The notes beneath the pieces were generated by a model. It saw only the letters and a list, made by a program, of their open reading frames with translations. It was not told the origin of the DNA and ran no database searches. This document shows, piece after piece, positions 43,330 to 54,637 of a stretch of 64,000 nt of DNA (position 1 is its first letter; every line of letters begins with the position of its first letter). The position numbers were made by a program, and so were the translations under genes. The DNA is from Adiantum capillus-veneris (lineage: Eukaryota; Streptophyta; Polypodiopsida; Polypodiales; Pteridaceae): assembly GCA_014529385.2 (NCBI GenBank), contig CM043952.1, positions 156,893,057 to 156,957,056 of the forward strand, read 5' to 3'.

Positions 43330-44917
43330 GTCTTTCTTGAGAGTGTCATTTCTCAGCCCTTCTATAAAGAGGACGGATAGTCTATCATCTTGCGGTCATT
43401 CCCGTACTGGACATCTCTCTATGTATTGTTTGAAGTGAAGCGAAGCTTCCTTCACCTTTTCTTGCTCCTTCTGTTTAAAAGCATATATTTGGGATACCGT
43501 GTTGTGTTTGATCCCTCTTTTCGAAAATTCCTCGGCAAACTCTCGTAGCAAATGGTCAATGTCATGGAAACCTCCGCCATTTAGTGGTTGAAACCATGTC
43601 AGTGCCGTCCCTTCTAAAGTAAGACCAAATCCTTCGTATTATGTGTGGAAATCTGTTATCTGCTCAGCTCTTAAGACTTGCTTAAAGAGTGAGGCATGTG
43701 CATACGGATCTCTTGAGCCACTATACTTCTTCAGCATACACTTGGCCACTTGAGATGGTCTCATGCGTCTATTGTCTACCACCAATCTCATTGCTCCTGT
43801 ATCCCAACTAAAAATTTCTCTTGCATCATGGACTTCATGGGCTGCTCTAGTTGGCTCCCTTGCCATGAATCTACTACTAGGAGGCAAATGTGATGGTGTT
43901 GTTGCAAATGTCGGACCTACTGCGGTATGTGTAGAGATAGGAACCGCACTACCTCCATTCGTATCCATTGATTCTCTCGAATGAAATGTTCCCATGGGGC
44001 TTGGCATAGAATACTGAGGTCGACTGAAAGATTCAGTTTCATGAGTCCTCTCTCCACCTGTTGCTATCGGGTCTGGCATGACAGTTGTAGGTGCTGGTCT
44101 CAGTGGGCTTGGAGTGACATAATAATAGTGGAGTGGTCCACCAAAGTACGTATATCCTTCCAACTCCTTTTTATCGATTGCTGCATATCGTCTTCCATAC
44201 TTGTCGTATGCGACAATTTTCGTTTCCGATCCCTCTGTGTAGGTGAAGACATAAAGTCTTTTCCGCTTTGTCAACTCATCGACGTAGGGTTCCTCGCATC
44301 TATAATAGAGATCTTCCTCTCCATTATTATACTTGTATAACCCCATGTAGACGTTGTCTGTGTTGACTCTCAAAGTTTCATTTTCTCGCCTTAACCTAGC
44401 ATTAGGGAATCTCATTGTGGGTGCTTTCTCCGCAGGTTCCTCATCTACTTTGGCTTTCGTGGCCATTGTCCACAATGTTAGGATTCAGGACTACCAAGTA
44501 CATGATACCTTCGTCATCTAGGTACCCATCCCCACTATAGCTCACAGGCACTAAGTCCTTGAACTCACTCGGTCTATCTTCTATCTTTACATAATAGCGG
44601 TCCATACCATCTCTGTAGATCTTGGCACCTTGCTCATTTTCGTATTGATACTTTATGAACAATAGCTTCATTGTGGCTGAAGGGTTTGATGGTCCTGCTG
44701 CCATGTCTTCTCTTTCGTTTAAGTTCAAGTATCCTAAGTGTTCAGTGAAAATCTCGTAAGATCTCTCTGAAGAAGTATCAGAAATACTTCCTTCAAGGAT
44801 CTGCTCTAACGGTCGCACTACACTTTGGTTTACACTCTCCTCGGTTGATATAGCACTCGCTTGTTCTCTTTGTCTCGGTTGGTTATTCTGGAGATATCTA
44901 CCGGATCTCAAATTCAT
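43250..44917 (-). pseudogene. Gag N-terminal and capsid region (element C)
   Basis: Starts MNLRSGRYLQNNQPRQ at 44917. The N-terminal part contains two compact blocks, KIEDRPSEFKDLVPVSYSGDGYLD and MGLYKYNNGEEDLYYRCEEP followed by LYVFTYTEG, which recur in the relic at 17880-18382 and so form a family-specific domain that I do not recognise from elsewhere. The capsid (retrotransposon gag) domain follows at about 43760-43300: PYAHASLFKQVLRA, TALTWFQPLNGGGFHDIDHLLREF, QEKVKEASLHFKQYIERCP. Frame breaks occur near 44475, 43639 and 43400. Confidence 0.8.
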
Positions 44918-46317
44918 TAATCCCCCTAGAGGAATCTAACTTTTCAGACCTGGCAGTTTGTTTATCCCAATTCTCTGTGATCAAAAGTGATCCAAACTGA
45001 ATGATACTTGGTCAAATGGTTTGTTTTGTCTGTTGGAAGACTTCTGTTACCTCAAGTGAAAATTTTGTATCAGATTTGCTCAAAAAGACATTATACGCAT
45101 ATGATGTCTTTTTTCACAGATTTTGGATATTTTTTCTTTGCTCACTCCCAGTAGCACCCTTATATTCCGTCCACTCACAAAATTCAATTTGAACTCTGTT
45201 TGTGCAAGTTATGGCCAGATTAGGATTTTCTTGGCAATTTCTTGATTTTTGACTTACTTGAGGTCAAATGTGATCCAAATGACATGAAACTTGAAATACA
45301 AGCTCTAGACAACTAGTACAAAGGATCTGTGTTAGCAAAATATCAAAATATGCCTAGAATTAGGTTAGAGACATCATACGCGTATGATGTCTTTTTGCTC
45401 AATTTCAGTCCAAAATTGATATTTGAGCTTTGCACAATATTTGTAACAACCTTGTCAAGTCAAATTTGAAAAATCACTTCAGCAAGTGCCAAAAGACATT
45501 ATACGCGTATGATGTCTTTTTTTCACAAATTTGCCCAATTTTCAATTTTAAGTTTCTCCAAGTGTTTATCTTTGAGTTTCAAGTGTTTTTTTATCAATTC
45601 TGAATGCAAAAATGAGCTCTGAATCAATTTTCCCTATTCTTTGCGTTTTTTGCACCCTGACTTGGTATTTTGAGTTTCTAGAAGTGTTAAAGCCCTTGTT
45701 TTATGTTGATCTTAGGGTAAAACCCCCCTTCTGAACACTCTGGTAATGTTAAATTTTCCGTTTTGGTCTCTGTTTAGCCCCTAAGACATCATATGTATGA
45801 TGTCTAAAGTTGCAGAATTCCAGTTTTTTAACACAGAACTCTTCCAAGAGCTCTCCTAAGTGCTCAGCAACACTCAGTCTCACAGAAAATTTCTCTAAAC
45901 TTTGTTTATGCAAGTTTCACTACCAAATCAACGGTTTAGCGATATAACATGCAAACAAACACATCAAGAAAACAAATCACTGATTAATAGCTCTAGATCA
46001 GGATCAAATCAAGTCCTACCTAAGCTACTTCTAATCATAAAATGGGTTTTTGCAATTGTAAGTATAGGGAGATTCACTGCCACACACGGACTAGTAAATA
46101 CCTCAATCTCAACAACCACTCAACACCAACAAAAATCAATCTAATCTAAACTAAAAAACTATCAAACACGAAAGACCCAGCAATACCACAAGTTTCCTAG
46201 TACCTCTCAAAGATCCTCGGTGTCCACCACTCCTAGACCTTTCTAACTAAAATATACAAAGTAACAAAACAAATCACCTCGTAGGATAAGTCTAAGGTCA
46301 CCTACTTAGGGCTCTTG
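44918..46317 (-). other. Leader of element C, carrying the right palindrome array
   Basis: About 1.4 kb between primer site and gag start without a convincing gene. It holds four palindrome sites (listed separately) embedded in diverged repeat units. An unusually long leader for a gypsy element, if the primer site at 46318 is correct. Confidence 0.5.
45086..45805. repeat. Right array of the AGACATCATACG/CGTATGATGTCT palindrome
   Basis: Four sites: 45086-45109 (two changes), 45369-45392 (perfect), 45494-45517 (one change, C to T at position 7, which leaves a T-G wobble in a hairpin), and 45784-45805 (22 bp, central CG lost). Spacings are 283, 125 and 290 bp. The 283-bp spacing equals that of the first two sites in the left array, and the intervening DNA shares anchors with it. 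Confidence 0.9.
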
Positions 46318-46335
46318 TCCCGTGCAACGGTGCCA
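46318..46335 (-). other. Candidate primer-binding site of element C
   Basis: On the minus strand reads TGGCACCGTTGCACGGGA, resembling the TGGCGCCGTTG-type site of Athila/Tat-like gypsy elements. It is two bases from ...CACAACA, a plausible LTR end in CA at 46338. Confidence 0.6.
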
Positions 46336-46337
46336 AA

Positions 46338-47180
46338 TGTTGTGGTGGTTACGCCGCTAGCGGTGGCTATGATAGCGAGAACTCAACCGACAAACAAAAA
46401 TGTCAGACAAGGACGGAGCTTCACCCGCAGGCGCATGGAAACAAATAGGTGGGTTTCAAATCACCTACTGGACCTTCTAATGACAATCACTACCAAGGAA
46501 ATTAAATCTAAGTTCTCAAATACACAAGTGATTGAAATCAGTACTACGAACAAATGCTATCGGAAACATGATCTAGAGTCATCGAATCAGCCTCAAACTC
46601 AAAGGGGGGTCTCTACACTAGGTAAGGACAATACGCTTTGAATCTACAATAAAATCTCAACCTGTAACCACTCCGTGTGGTAAATGCGTATGAAGACAGG
46701 CCGAAAAATATAAGTGACCGAATCTCGACTCCAATGGTACTAATGTGTAGCTCTACTCGCTGCGGTTCTATAGATATATGGCACGCTCAATTCCGACACA
46801 CAGGTAGGGAGAAAACTCACATAGAAGCTCATGGGGTCTCACCTCGAGTAGAAGCCGAATGCGCGCACACTTGGTATCGGTGCTTAGCTCTCACCGTTGC
46901 TAACACAATGGCGGTGTCGCTTCTCCAATGGCGGCCCGTAGCTCGCATAGCAAGAGGATAGACTCTCTCTCTCTCTCTCTCACTCTCTCTCAGACACGGT
47001 CACGACGCTCAAAAACTCACCTTGATTAATGATTCAAAATTGTATCCTTAGGTTACAAAAATTGGCTCTTATACCTCATCCTTGGAGGTGTGAAAACATC
47101 TCCAATCGAATTACATAAGCAGGTGAAACTACTTGGGGAATACAAGCTGGAAACTCAATTGAGTCCCGCTAATTACAATG
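46338..47180 (-). repeat. Candidate 5' LTR of element C (outer boundary unresolved)
   Basis: Begins TGTTGTGGTGG next to the primer site and is non-coding, including a CT-rich run at 46959-46993. No matching copy was found left of element C, so the call rests only on its position beside the primer site. Confidence 0.4.
46959..46993 (+). repeat. (CT)n microsatellite
   Basis: CT run with one interruption (TCACTC). Confidence 0.9.
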
Positions 47181-47287
47181 AATCAGCTCCATGAAAAAAA
47201 TGAAATGTCGGAAAGACATTTATTAGAATAAGTGTTTACAAAAAAATGAGTGTCAGCAAAAATGTATAGGTGTGGTCCTCCGCTCAA

Positions 47288-47289
<2 letters not shown>

Positions 47290-47356
<67 letters not shown>

Positions 47357-47397
47357 GTGCGTGCATGCATGCACACGCACACACACACACACACACA
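47290..47397 (+). repeat. Compound (CT)n/(CA)n microsatellite
   Basis: CT run to about 47336, then CA run, a GTGCGTGCATGCATGCAC interruption, and a second CA run. Apparent RE-repeat and CV-repeat peptides here are artefacts. Confidence 0.95.
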
Positions 47398-47589
47398 TAT
47401 TCCTTGGGATAGTTGTAAAACATCTATAGTTTCTCCAAATATGTGAAGCTAAAGTAGTCAGCAACAATGGCTCCTAGAAGCTAAAACAACATAGCTAGCC
47501 ATAGAAGAACCCCAAATGCATCCAATGCTAAGATGCTCTCCATCCTTCCATCCCCAATTAATGTCTTTTTGCATTCATCATTCCAAGAA

Positions 47590-48980
47590 AATGATATGGA
47601 AGCAACAAAACTAGAAGCCTATAAAAAATTAGTGAGAATCACACAAATAATGCTTGAAGCACAAAAACCAAAAGTTGAAATTATTGGAAATCCTACACAA
47701 AGAAAAACAAAATTGGGACCAATGAGGATGAAAGACACTAAAGGATTGAGGGAATCATTAGTTGAAAAAGATAAATATGACATCATAGTTCTGGATAGTG
47801 AAGAAGGGTTAGAGGGGATTCCCCTAGAGCAGGAAAATTGGTCTAAATAGCTGTGGAAAAATGTGATAGAGATTAATGATGTGGAGGCTTGACCTTGAAA
47901 CCAACTCCAATTAAAGAATTATGGCTAGACCATCTACCTATGGAATTGGGAAAACAACCTTTGTATGGACATTGGGGGTGAAAACGGTCAAATCACTCCA
48001 AAGAAAAGTAATTCGGGTGAAGAAAACCCTAGAAGTAGAAAACCTTTAGCCAATAATGTCAACTAATCATACCACACCTATGGAAAGATTGGCAAGAAAC
48101 ATCGGAAACAATGTGGTTCACATGGTTAATGGAAAGAAACAATGACTTAAAAGATGAATAATCTCATGATAAAAATTCTACATTTATTTCAATAAACAAG
48201 GTAGGAGATTATTGCAAAGAGAACAAGGGAATACAACACTTACTATGGAGTATAACAAAGTCAAAACCATGGTAGTACTAGATGGTCATGCATTTCCATA
48301 GCTACCAAAGATGTACAAGAATCCTAGGGTAGATTTTCTATCAAAAAATAAAGAGTGAAATTGCAACTAGCAAATGGTCGGATTGAAATATCAATGGGGT
48401 TATTGAAAAATATGATGGTAAGATCTTACGAGATTGACTACCAGCATACTTTTGCCATTGTAGATTTTACCAAAAACAAAAGAACTATAGAATCATTTTG
48501 TGACGAGCTTTTATGTGGAAAGTGTAAATAATCTAGGATTGGGAAAGTGACTACCTGTATTTGAACCAAGTAGGATAACTTTTGCAAGGGTAAACTTGAA
48601 AGATCATTCTTACAAAGATGTCTTGAGAACACCCATCCAAGAATTTGATTTTGAGACCTGAACTTAGATTAACTTCCATCATGGATAAAGAAAGACACAC
48701 CTATTTGGATGTATCGAGCTTCAAACAATGGGAATTGAAAGTGAGAAGATTGTATCTTGGAACAAGATGTCAATGATGTAGACTACATGTCGAACCATTC
48801 CTTGAACATATTTCTGAGCCATTTAAATGGACACAAATATTGGTGGCCATGGATGTTTGTGTAATGAGCCAACACCCACCATATTTTGTGATGAGTATAG
48901 ATATGACATTGTTCCAATTCAAATGGTGACCATTGTATAACTTGATGAATCAGAAAGTTTTCTCTAACCACTATTATGAT
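47590..48980 (+). pseudogene. Decayed plus-strand relative of element C (spacer, protease, linker)
   Basis: Matches the element C protein in order but on the opposite strand: spacer coil (MEATKLEAYKKLVRITQIMLE, about 47597), protease start (VKTMVVLDG, about 48258), GRIEISMGLLKNMMV then EIDYQHTFAIVDF (about 48370-48470; compare GHMERPLGLLEKVVV and GIEYEHTFAIVDF), and the linker block VNLKDHSYKDVLRT..EFD (about 48590) with WTQILVAMDVC (about 48830). Numerous stops and shifts. Gag N terminus and RT were not found, so this is a fragment. Confidence 0.8.
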
Positions 48981-49204
48981 CCAACAAATGAGCTAAAAGA
49001 GAAAACAATGACGATAGAAGAGTTAGAATGCAAGAAAGAGCATGCAAAGGAAGGCAAATTTCTATTACAAAAAATCATGGAAACTTGGATAAGTGGTTGT
49101 TGATTATAAAATATAATTTTCCACTAACCAATGAACTTCTAGAAAGAATGCATGTAGCAAAAGAACATCAACTGCCAACAGGACAGTGATGAATCTCACA
49201 TCAA

Positions 49205-49440
49205 GGTGATGAAGAGAAAAACAACAATACGACTGGCCCACAAATTATTTCCAATTAGTGCATTGCACATTCACTCTCTACAATTTACTCAAGCCCTAGC
49301 CAAAGATGAAGTAGAGACAAATGATAAATTGTTAGATGAACTTGACATAAGAATCATAGTGACAATGAAAGGTGGAATCAATGTCAATGCCGTAGCAAAT
49401 ACAGGTGCTAGGATTAATGATGCTAGCAATTTCACTTGAA
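49205..49440 (+). pseudogene. Retropepsin-like fragment near the element-C relative
   Basis: 77-codon open stretch (ATG near 49206) ending LDELDIRIIVTMKGGINVNAVANTGARINDAS, a retropepsin N-terminal pattern with N-T-G in place of D-T-G. It resembles the second protease-like domain of element C more in context (charged lead-in, then protease) than the first, and lies about 950 bp downstream of the first protease remnant. Confidence 0.5.
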
Positions 49441-50200
49441 TATTTTAAATTAATGATTGGATAATTCAAACTACTTATTCTATTGAAATTTTCTATAGTT
49501 CTAGATTCACTACGAGTGTGAAAGTAGTGGGAGTTGGCACCTTACTGTGCAATCATGAAGCCTGCTCGATGATGGTTACAGAGAGTGCGAAACAATGGTG
49601 GCTAGGTGACTCCCCCAGCTAAAGCAAAGGAAAGCAAGTCGATGAGGAGGAGGAGGAAAACCCATTCCATCTCCCTCTCCTCCACCATCAAACTTCCCTT
49701 TGTCCACACCATCCACATCCCCTGCCAAGAAGAAGACAAAGGAGGTGTTCACTACTCCTTCACACAAGGCCTCCACTACTTGAAAGATGGCAAATGTTGT
49801 CACTCCCAACTCAGAGGTACTACTGTGCAAGCATTCAATTGTTTTACTAAAATTATGTTGATTTTGATCTCTGATCCTTATGTATACTAGTGCATGCATG
49901 AATTTATGTATTATAATTTTGGTTGTCTGCACATAGTACATTGTTCTTTCCAAGGTCAATAATCTTATAAGCTTGCTTTGAAGAAAACTCAGGTAAGAGG
50001 CTACATGTATGTGCATTCATTCAAGCTCCATAATCTTATATGCATGCATTCAAGCTTGCTTTTAAAACCCGGGGTAAAGGGTTGCAAGCATGCATTTAAG
50101 CATACATGTGTGCGCATTCATGCATTTTTAGTTTAACTTTTATTGGCGAGGTGCCCATGTTTTCATGTCTTAGCTTTTAACATGTTATGTACAAGGCAAG
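49441..50200. other. No gene recognised
   Basis: Non-coding AT-rich sequence with repeated short words (GCATGCATTCAAGC, CATTCATGCA near 49980-50130). No family recognised. Confidence 0.3.
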
Positions 50201-50737
50201 ATGCATTTGTTCACTCCTTATGTGACTTTTGAGAGGCAGATAGTTTTTTGCATGAACAAAGCCCAAGCACATGAAGTATATGACCTTCTTGACTCAAGAG
50301 TGGATGCACGATGCTTCGTTGAGGCAAATTTCACAACCAAAGACTGATTGAAATGCTTTAAGGAGGTTCCAAAGAGGGGCAATAAAGTAAAATGTAGAGA
50401 TGTGAAGCCAGAGTTCTAGAACAAATTCAATACATTGTTCACATCTGTGTATCAAGAACCTCCATGCAATTGTGATATGGGGGTGACTAAAGAATTTGTG
50501 AGGGGCTTTCTATACAAACAACTGAAGAGATAGGTCAATTGGGCTTTGTTTTCAAAGATTATGATCACACATATGGATGCAGACAAATTGCAGGCAAAGA
50601 AGTAGATATGGGTAGTTATTCATTCCTTCTTTTCCCCACAGAGTTCTTAATAATTTACAAGGACTCCGGATCACTTGGAAGATGCACACAAAACTCCGTT
50701 CTCTAGAGTGGATGATGTGCAAATAAATATTTTATTT
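50201..50737 (+). pseudogene. Decayed coding sequence of unknown family
   Basis: From ATG at 50201 one frame reads MHLFTPYVTFERQIVF, then KAQAHEVYDLLDSRVDARCF, and after a few stops VKCRDVKPEF, FNTLFTSVYQEPPCNCDMGV and EFVRGFLYKQLKR, with the same frame maintained for about 180 codons. The stops (TGA, TAG) could each come from TGG or CGG by one transition. I do not recognise the protein. It lies directly against the left LTR of element D. Confidence 0.45.
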
Positions 50738-51128
50738 TGTCCACCATGTATTGTAATTTTTTGTATTAAAAACGCACATTTGTAAGGCCCCCATTATGAG
50801 GAGAAACCATAAAGCGTGAAGAAAAATCACTCGCCAAAAACCAAATTTTTTACGACCAGTCTCTATCAAAGCTTGAGACTGGCTTCCCTGGAATATTATG
50901 GCCGGACGACGATCAAAAATCGGTCAAAAAATGGCCGGTCATTTGGTCGATTGGCCGTGGCCGGTGGTCGGAAGTCAATGGCCGGTGGCTGGTGGCCAAT
51001 TTTAAAGGCGGACTTGTTTTCTCACGGGCGGCCACACATGGGCGGATTGGAGGGTACGATTTGGACTTGTCTACACAAGGACGGCTACACACGGCTGCCT
51101 CTCGTGAGAGAGGGCAGTCCTTTTGGCC

Positions 51129-51135
51129 TATAAAA
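51129..51135 (+). promoter_or_regulatory. TATA box in 5' LTR of element D
   Basis: TATAAAA in the context GGCCTATAAAAGGAGG. The same position in the 3' LTR is CATAAAA (60324-60330), so only the 5' LTR keeps the box. It could drive the element RNA. Confidence 0.7.
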
Positions 51136-51340
51136 GGAGGCCATTTCTACACACATTTTGGAGTGTGAAGTTGATGAAACAAGGTGGGTGTGAGTGAGGT
51201 GGTGAGAGTGAAGCAAGGTGGAGCTCTATTAAGGGTATAATCCCTTTGTAACCTACTTCTTGTTTGAAGTACTAAAGCCATTGAGTGGCTACTTTCTCGT
51301 GCATGTAGCCCACATTGGGTAAAACATATATATCGTGTGT

Positions 51341-51341
<1 letters not shown>

Positions 51342-51427
<86 letters not shown>
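51342..51427 (+). repeat. (CT)n tract inside 5' LTR of element D
   Basis: About 86 bp of pure CT between GTGTGAT and CTACTCCATAATCT. The matching tract in the 3' LTR (60535-60592) is about 58 bp. Confidence 0.97.
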
Positions 51428-51430
<3 letters not shown>

Positions 51431-51518
51431 CCATAATCTCTCGTGTATGAAAATTTGTCTCTCTTCATTAAGTAAACTACTCATTCATCTACTTAGCTAC
51501 GTCATATTTCCTAACAAC

Positions 51519-51530
51519 TGGTATCAGAGC
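51519..51530 (+). other. Primer-binding site of element D
   Basis: TGGTATCAGAGC, the full initiator-Met-tRNA complement, two bases after the LTR. Confidence 0.95.
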
Positions 51531-51589
51531 AAAGTTTTCTCATAATCAAAGAATCTCAAGGAAAGGATTCCTTGAATTGAGTGGGAGTA

Positions 51590-52437
51590 ATGGCAGAGGA
51601 AGGGAAGCTCAAGATCAAGAAGTTCAACAGCAAACTATCAACATTGGAAGATGTAGATTGAAGAATATCTCTACCAGAAGGACCTCTATTTGCCACTAGA
51701 AGGTCTTGCAAAGAAGCCCGCAACGATGGCAGATGAAGCATGGATTTTCCTCGACCGAAAGGCATGTTAAGCTTGTTGTCAATGGTGGCCTTCAATGTTT
51801 TGGAGATGAGGACCGCGGAGGACTTGATGAAGTCACTTGATGGCCTGTACAAGAAACCATCGGCATCCAATAAGGTATTTCTCATGAAGCGCTTGTTCAA
51901 TCTAAAGATGATAGAGAATGGTTTAGTTGCAGAACACCTAAATGACTTTAACACCAATATAAGTGAACTTCGATCAGTGAAAATCAATTTTGATGACGAA
52001 GTGTAAGCGCTCCTTATACTATCATCTCTACCAGATAGTTGGGACAGTCTTGTGATGGTTGTAAGTAACTCTATTTCTGGCACAAATACTCTTAAGTTTG
52101 ATGATGTTGTGGGTGTTATCCTAAGCGAGGAAATGCGAAGGAGAAGCACAGGAGAATCATGAAGTGTTGCGCTGTCAGTGGAAACAAGAGGAAGGCCTAA
52201 GGAGAGATTCAAAAACCAAAAGGGTCATGATCGCTCAAGGCGGAGCAAGTCACGCACAAAGTCAGTTCTTGAATGTTGGAACTACAGCAAGAAGGGCCAC
52301 GTCAAGAAGGATTTTTGGTCCAAGAAGAAGAAGGAGTCGGAGTCTCAAGACAACAAGACAACATTAGAGGCCAATGTGGCAGGTAAAGTGGAGCAAGATG
52401 CTCTAATTCTCTCATTAGACAATGTGTCTAATTCCTG
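51590..52437 (+). pseudogene. Copia Gag (element D)
   Basis: ATG at 51590 (MAEEGKLKIKKFN) follows the leader. An early stop occurs after about 25 codons; the capsid region then continues with EDLMKSLDGLYKKPSASNKVFLMKRLFNLKM and EHLNDFNTNISELRSVKINFDDEV (51740-52006), typical of the copia gag domain. The C-terminal stretch (52178-52438) has a zinc knuckle CWNYSKKGHVKKDFW in which two of the three cysteines of CX2CX4HX4C are lost. Several frame changes; non-functional. Confidence 0.88.
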
Positions 52438-53406
52438 AATAGTAGATTATGGGGCTTCATTCCATGCAACACACACAACCAACATTTCCAAGATTACACC
52501 AAAGGTAATTTTGGGTATGTATACTTGGGAGATGATGAAGCTTGTGAAATTTTCAGTAAAGGTACAGTTTGTGTCAAAACTGCTAACGGAATTGAATGGA
52601 AGCTTAAAGATGTTAGGCATGTTCCTTCTCTTCGCAAGACTTTAATCTCTGTAGGACAGTTGGACGATGAAGGTCACAACATTGCATTCGGAAACAAATG
52701 GTGGAAGATCTCAAAGGGATCTTTGGTGGTTTCCAAAGGAGAAAACACTGTACACTTTACTTGTGAATTGCCAGCTTGCAATCTTCAGCTTGTGCAACAA
52801 CTACAGAAGTTGATAGTGCGGTGTGGCACTATCGGCTTGGCATATGAGTGCCAAAGGAATGCAAATCCTTCAAATAGAGAAGCTTCTACCAGGTTTGAAA
52901 GAAGCGGACTTAAAGTTTTGTGAAGATTGTGTTTATGGAAAACAAAAGAGGGTAAAATTTCAAAAATCAAGAAATGAAAGAAAAAATAAAAAACTTGAGT
53001 TGGCGCATTCTGATGTTTGGGGCCCTGTACTATGTAGCATTCATAGATGATGCGACTAGGGAAACATGGGTTTATGTAATAAAGAATAAATCTGATGTGT
53101 TTTCCATATTTTAAAGGTGGAAAGCCTTTATGGAGAATGAAAGAGGTACTAAGATTAAATGCCTCAGATTTGACAATGGAGGTGAATATTGCAGCCAAGC
53201 TTTTGAAAGCTTTTGTGCTAGCAATGGCATTTGGAAGCAAAAGACAACCCCAATGACACCTCAACAAAATGAGATTTTGCAAAGGATGAAAATGACAATC
53301 ATGGAGCAAGCACGAAGCATGCGGCTACGTGCAGGCCTACCGCTTGAACTTTGGATAGAAGAAGTAGGTACGTCTGTGTACTTAATCAACCGGTCACCTT
53401 CAACGA
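52438..53406 (+). pseudogene. Copia protease, pre-integrase and integrase core (element D)
   Basis: Protease begins IVDYGASFHAT (52440), where the active-site triplet D-S-G has become D-Y-G. Pre-integrase region: VKTANGIEWKLKDVRHVPSLRKTLISVGQLDDEGHN (52570-52680) and GMQILQIEKLLPGLKEADLKFCEDCVYGKQKRVKF (52850-52960). Integrase core: first Asp in ELAHSDVWGP (about 53010), then a small deletion, IDDATRETWVYV, second Asp in CLRFDNGGEY (about 53170). The expected catalytic Glu is Gln: TPQQNEILQRMKM near 53280. The frame leads into INRSPST at 53404, where element E is inserted. Confidence 0.88.
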
Positions 53407-54637
53407 TGATGGAGCAAAAGATGTCGTGCGCACACTCACACACCTAGACAACTCAACACAACTCAAGGAATTTACTTGAATTCCTCACCTCACTCACTAC
53501 CACTCAAAATCTCACTAAAAACTCTACCCACAAGCTCAATTCAAACTCCAAACGCCTCGACCTACAAGCCCTTGCCTGCCCGCAGACACTACAAGGTGAG
53601 TCGAGGTAATCAACACTTGAAATCACGCTTGATGGTGACCAAAATATACAAGAAAAACCATCAAAAACCAAAAACTCCACTCACAAAAGTCCACTTACAA
53701 ACCATTGCAAAAGCTTCACCAAACTCCACTCTGTTGGACTCTTTGGAGTAGCGCCAACCCTAATGGCACCGATACAGGGTCACATAGTCTTGCAGAAATC
53801 CGCACCTTCTTCCCTCAATTCCTTGCATACACACATCCATGGAAACCTCAGAACTCCCATAGACTCTCCCAAGTGAAAAATTTAAGACAGAAAGATCTCA
53901 TTGAATCCTCGACACACTCGAAAAACAGGACGCGAACGCAACGGGACTGCACTAGACCACCTGTAGGAACCCTGCTCCCTCCCACACACAGAGAGGTGAA
54001 AGTGTTGATATTGCTCTTCCAAATTCCTCCCTCAGCTGGAACACTCACGCCACCGTAAGTGATGTGGAAATTTGAAGCCATTTCACACCTTTTTGACCAT
54101 TTTTTGACATTTTTTGGCCCAGTTTTGGCCAATTTTGACCCCTAGAGGGCATTTTTCGCAGGAAAAACCCCAAATGGCTCCAAAATTCACCAAATTTTGT
54201 ACGATTGATCCTGAATACCCAAAGCACATTTCCACATCCCCACATTCCATTTTTTACCACTTCTAGGGCGATGCACGTATCACCACAGATCAGGCGCAGC
54301 AAATAGACAGTTACCGCATGTGTCAAACTTCTCGAGCGGGATGAGAGTACCCACACTTGTCACTTGCATTATTTACATTCTAGAAAGCTCAAACACATTA
54401 TCTAGAGACAAAATAAGCCACCTAGAACCATATCCAAGGCCTCGATACCCTATACAGGCATGTACGTATGCTCGACTGCCGACACGCAAGGACACATATT
54501 TACAATGTGCACACGTTGCACCTTTTTTCGAACTTGAAACCACTTTGCAAATCTCCCTAATGCATGTATTTACATCTTTTTGAACATATGACCATGCATA
54601 TACACACTACTTTGTACATACCAAAACTGGTTTATCA
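53407..54637 (-). repeat. Left LTR of element E (3' LTR in element sense)
   Basis: 1231 bp, starting TGATGGAGCAAAAG and ending GGTTTATCA on the plus strand, with short inverted ends TGAT/ATCA. Matches 56715-57932 with scattered substitutions and small indels, so it is clearly older than element B. Confidence 0.92.

Larger units (their letters stand above)
34006..46335 (-). mobile_element. Element C: large non-chromovirus Ty3/gypsy element, decayed
   Basis: Minus-strand order: candidate primer site (46318-46335), long leader with palindromes, gag (44917-42178), protease (41472-40810), long charged linker (40861-39659), RT (39646-38774), RNase H (37437-36990) split by T2, integrase with duplicated zinc module (36980-35280), a second retropepsin-like domain (about 35200-34800), a Trp-motif tail (34800-34040) and a purine tract (34006-34019). 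The tRNA site resembles the TGGCGCCGTTG type used by Athila/Tat-type elements, and no chromodomain follows integrase, which together suggest the non-chromovirus branch. Many stops and shifts show it is inactive. Paired LTRs were not found. Confidence 0.85.
50738..51516 (+). repeat. 5' LTR of element D
   Basis: Matches 59882-60682 from TTGTAATTTTTTGTATTAAAA (50751) to TTTCCTAACA (51516). Contains TATAAAA at 51129-51135, GGCCG-rich imperfect repeats near 50890-51010, and a (CT)n tract of about 86 bp at 51342-51427. Confidence 0.88.

Noticed and set aside
46338-47180. Complete LTR pair for element C
   Set aside because: No sequence left of 34005 matches the candidate 5' LTR start, so only a one-sided, low-confidence LTR is listed.
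47183-47467. Cys/Val-rich and Arg/Glu-repeat reading frame
   Set aside because: Direct translation of the CT/CA microsatellite.
54045-54356. Open frames inside the element E LTRs (both copies, both strands)
   Set aside because: They occur at equivalent positions in both LTRs, shift with small indels between copies, and match no protein family.
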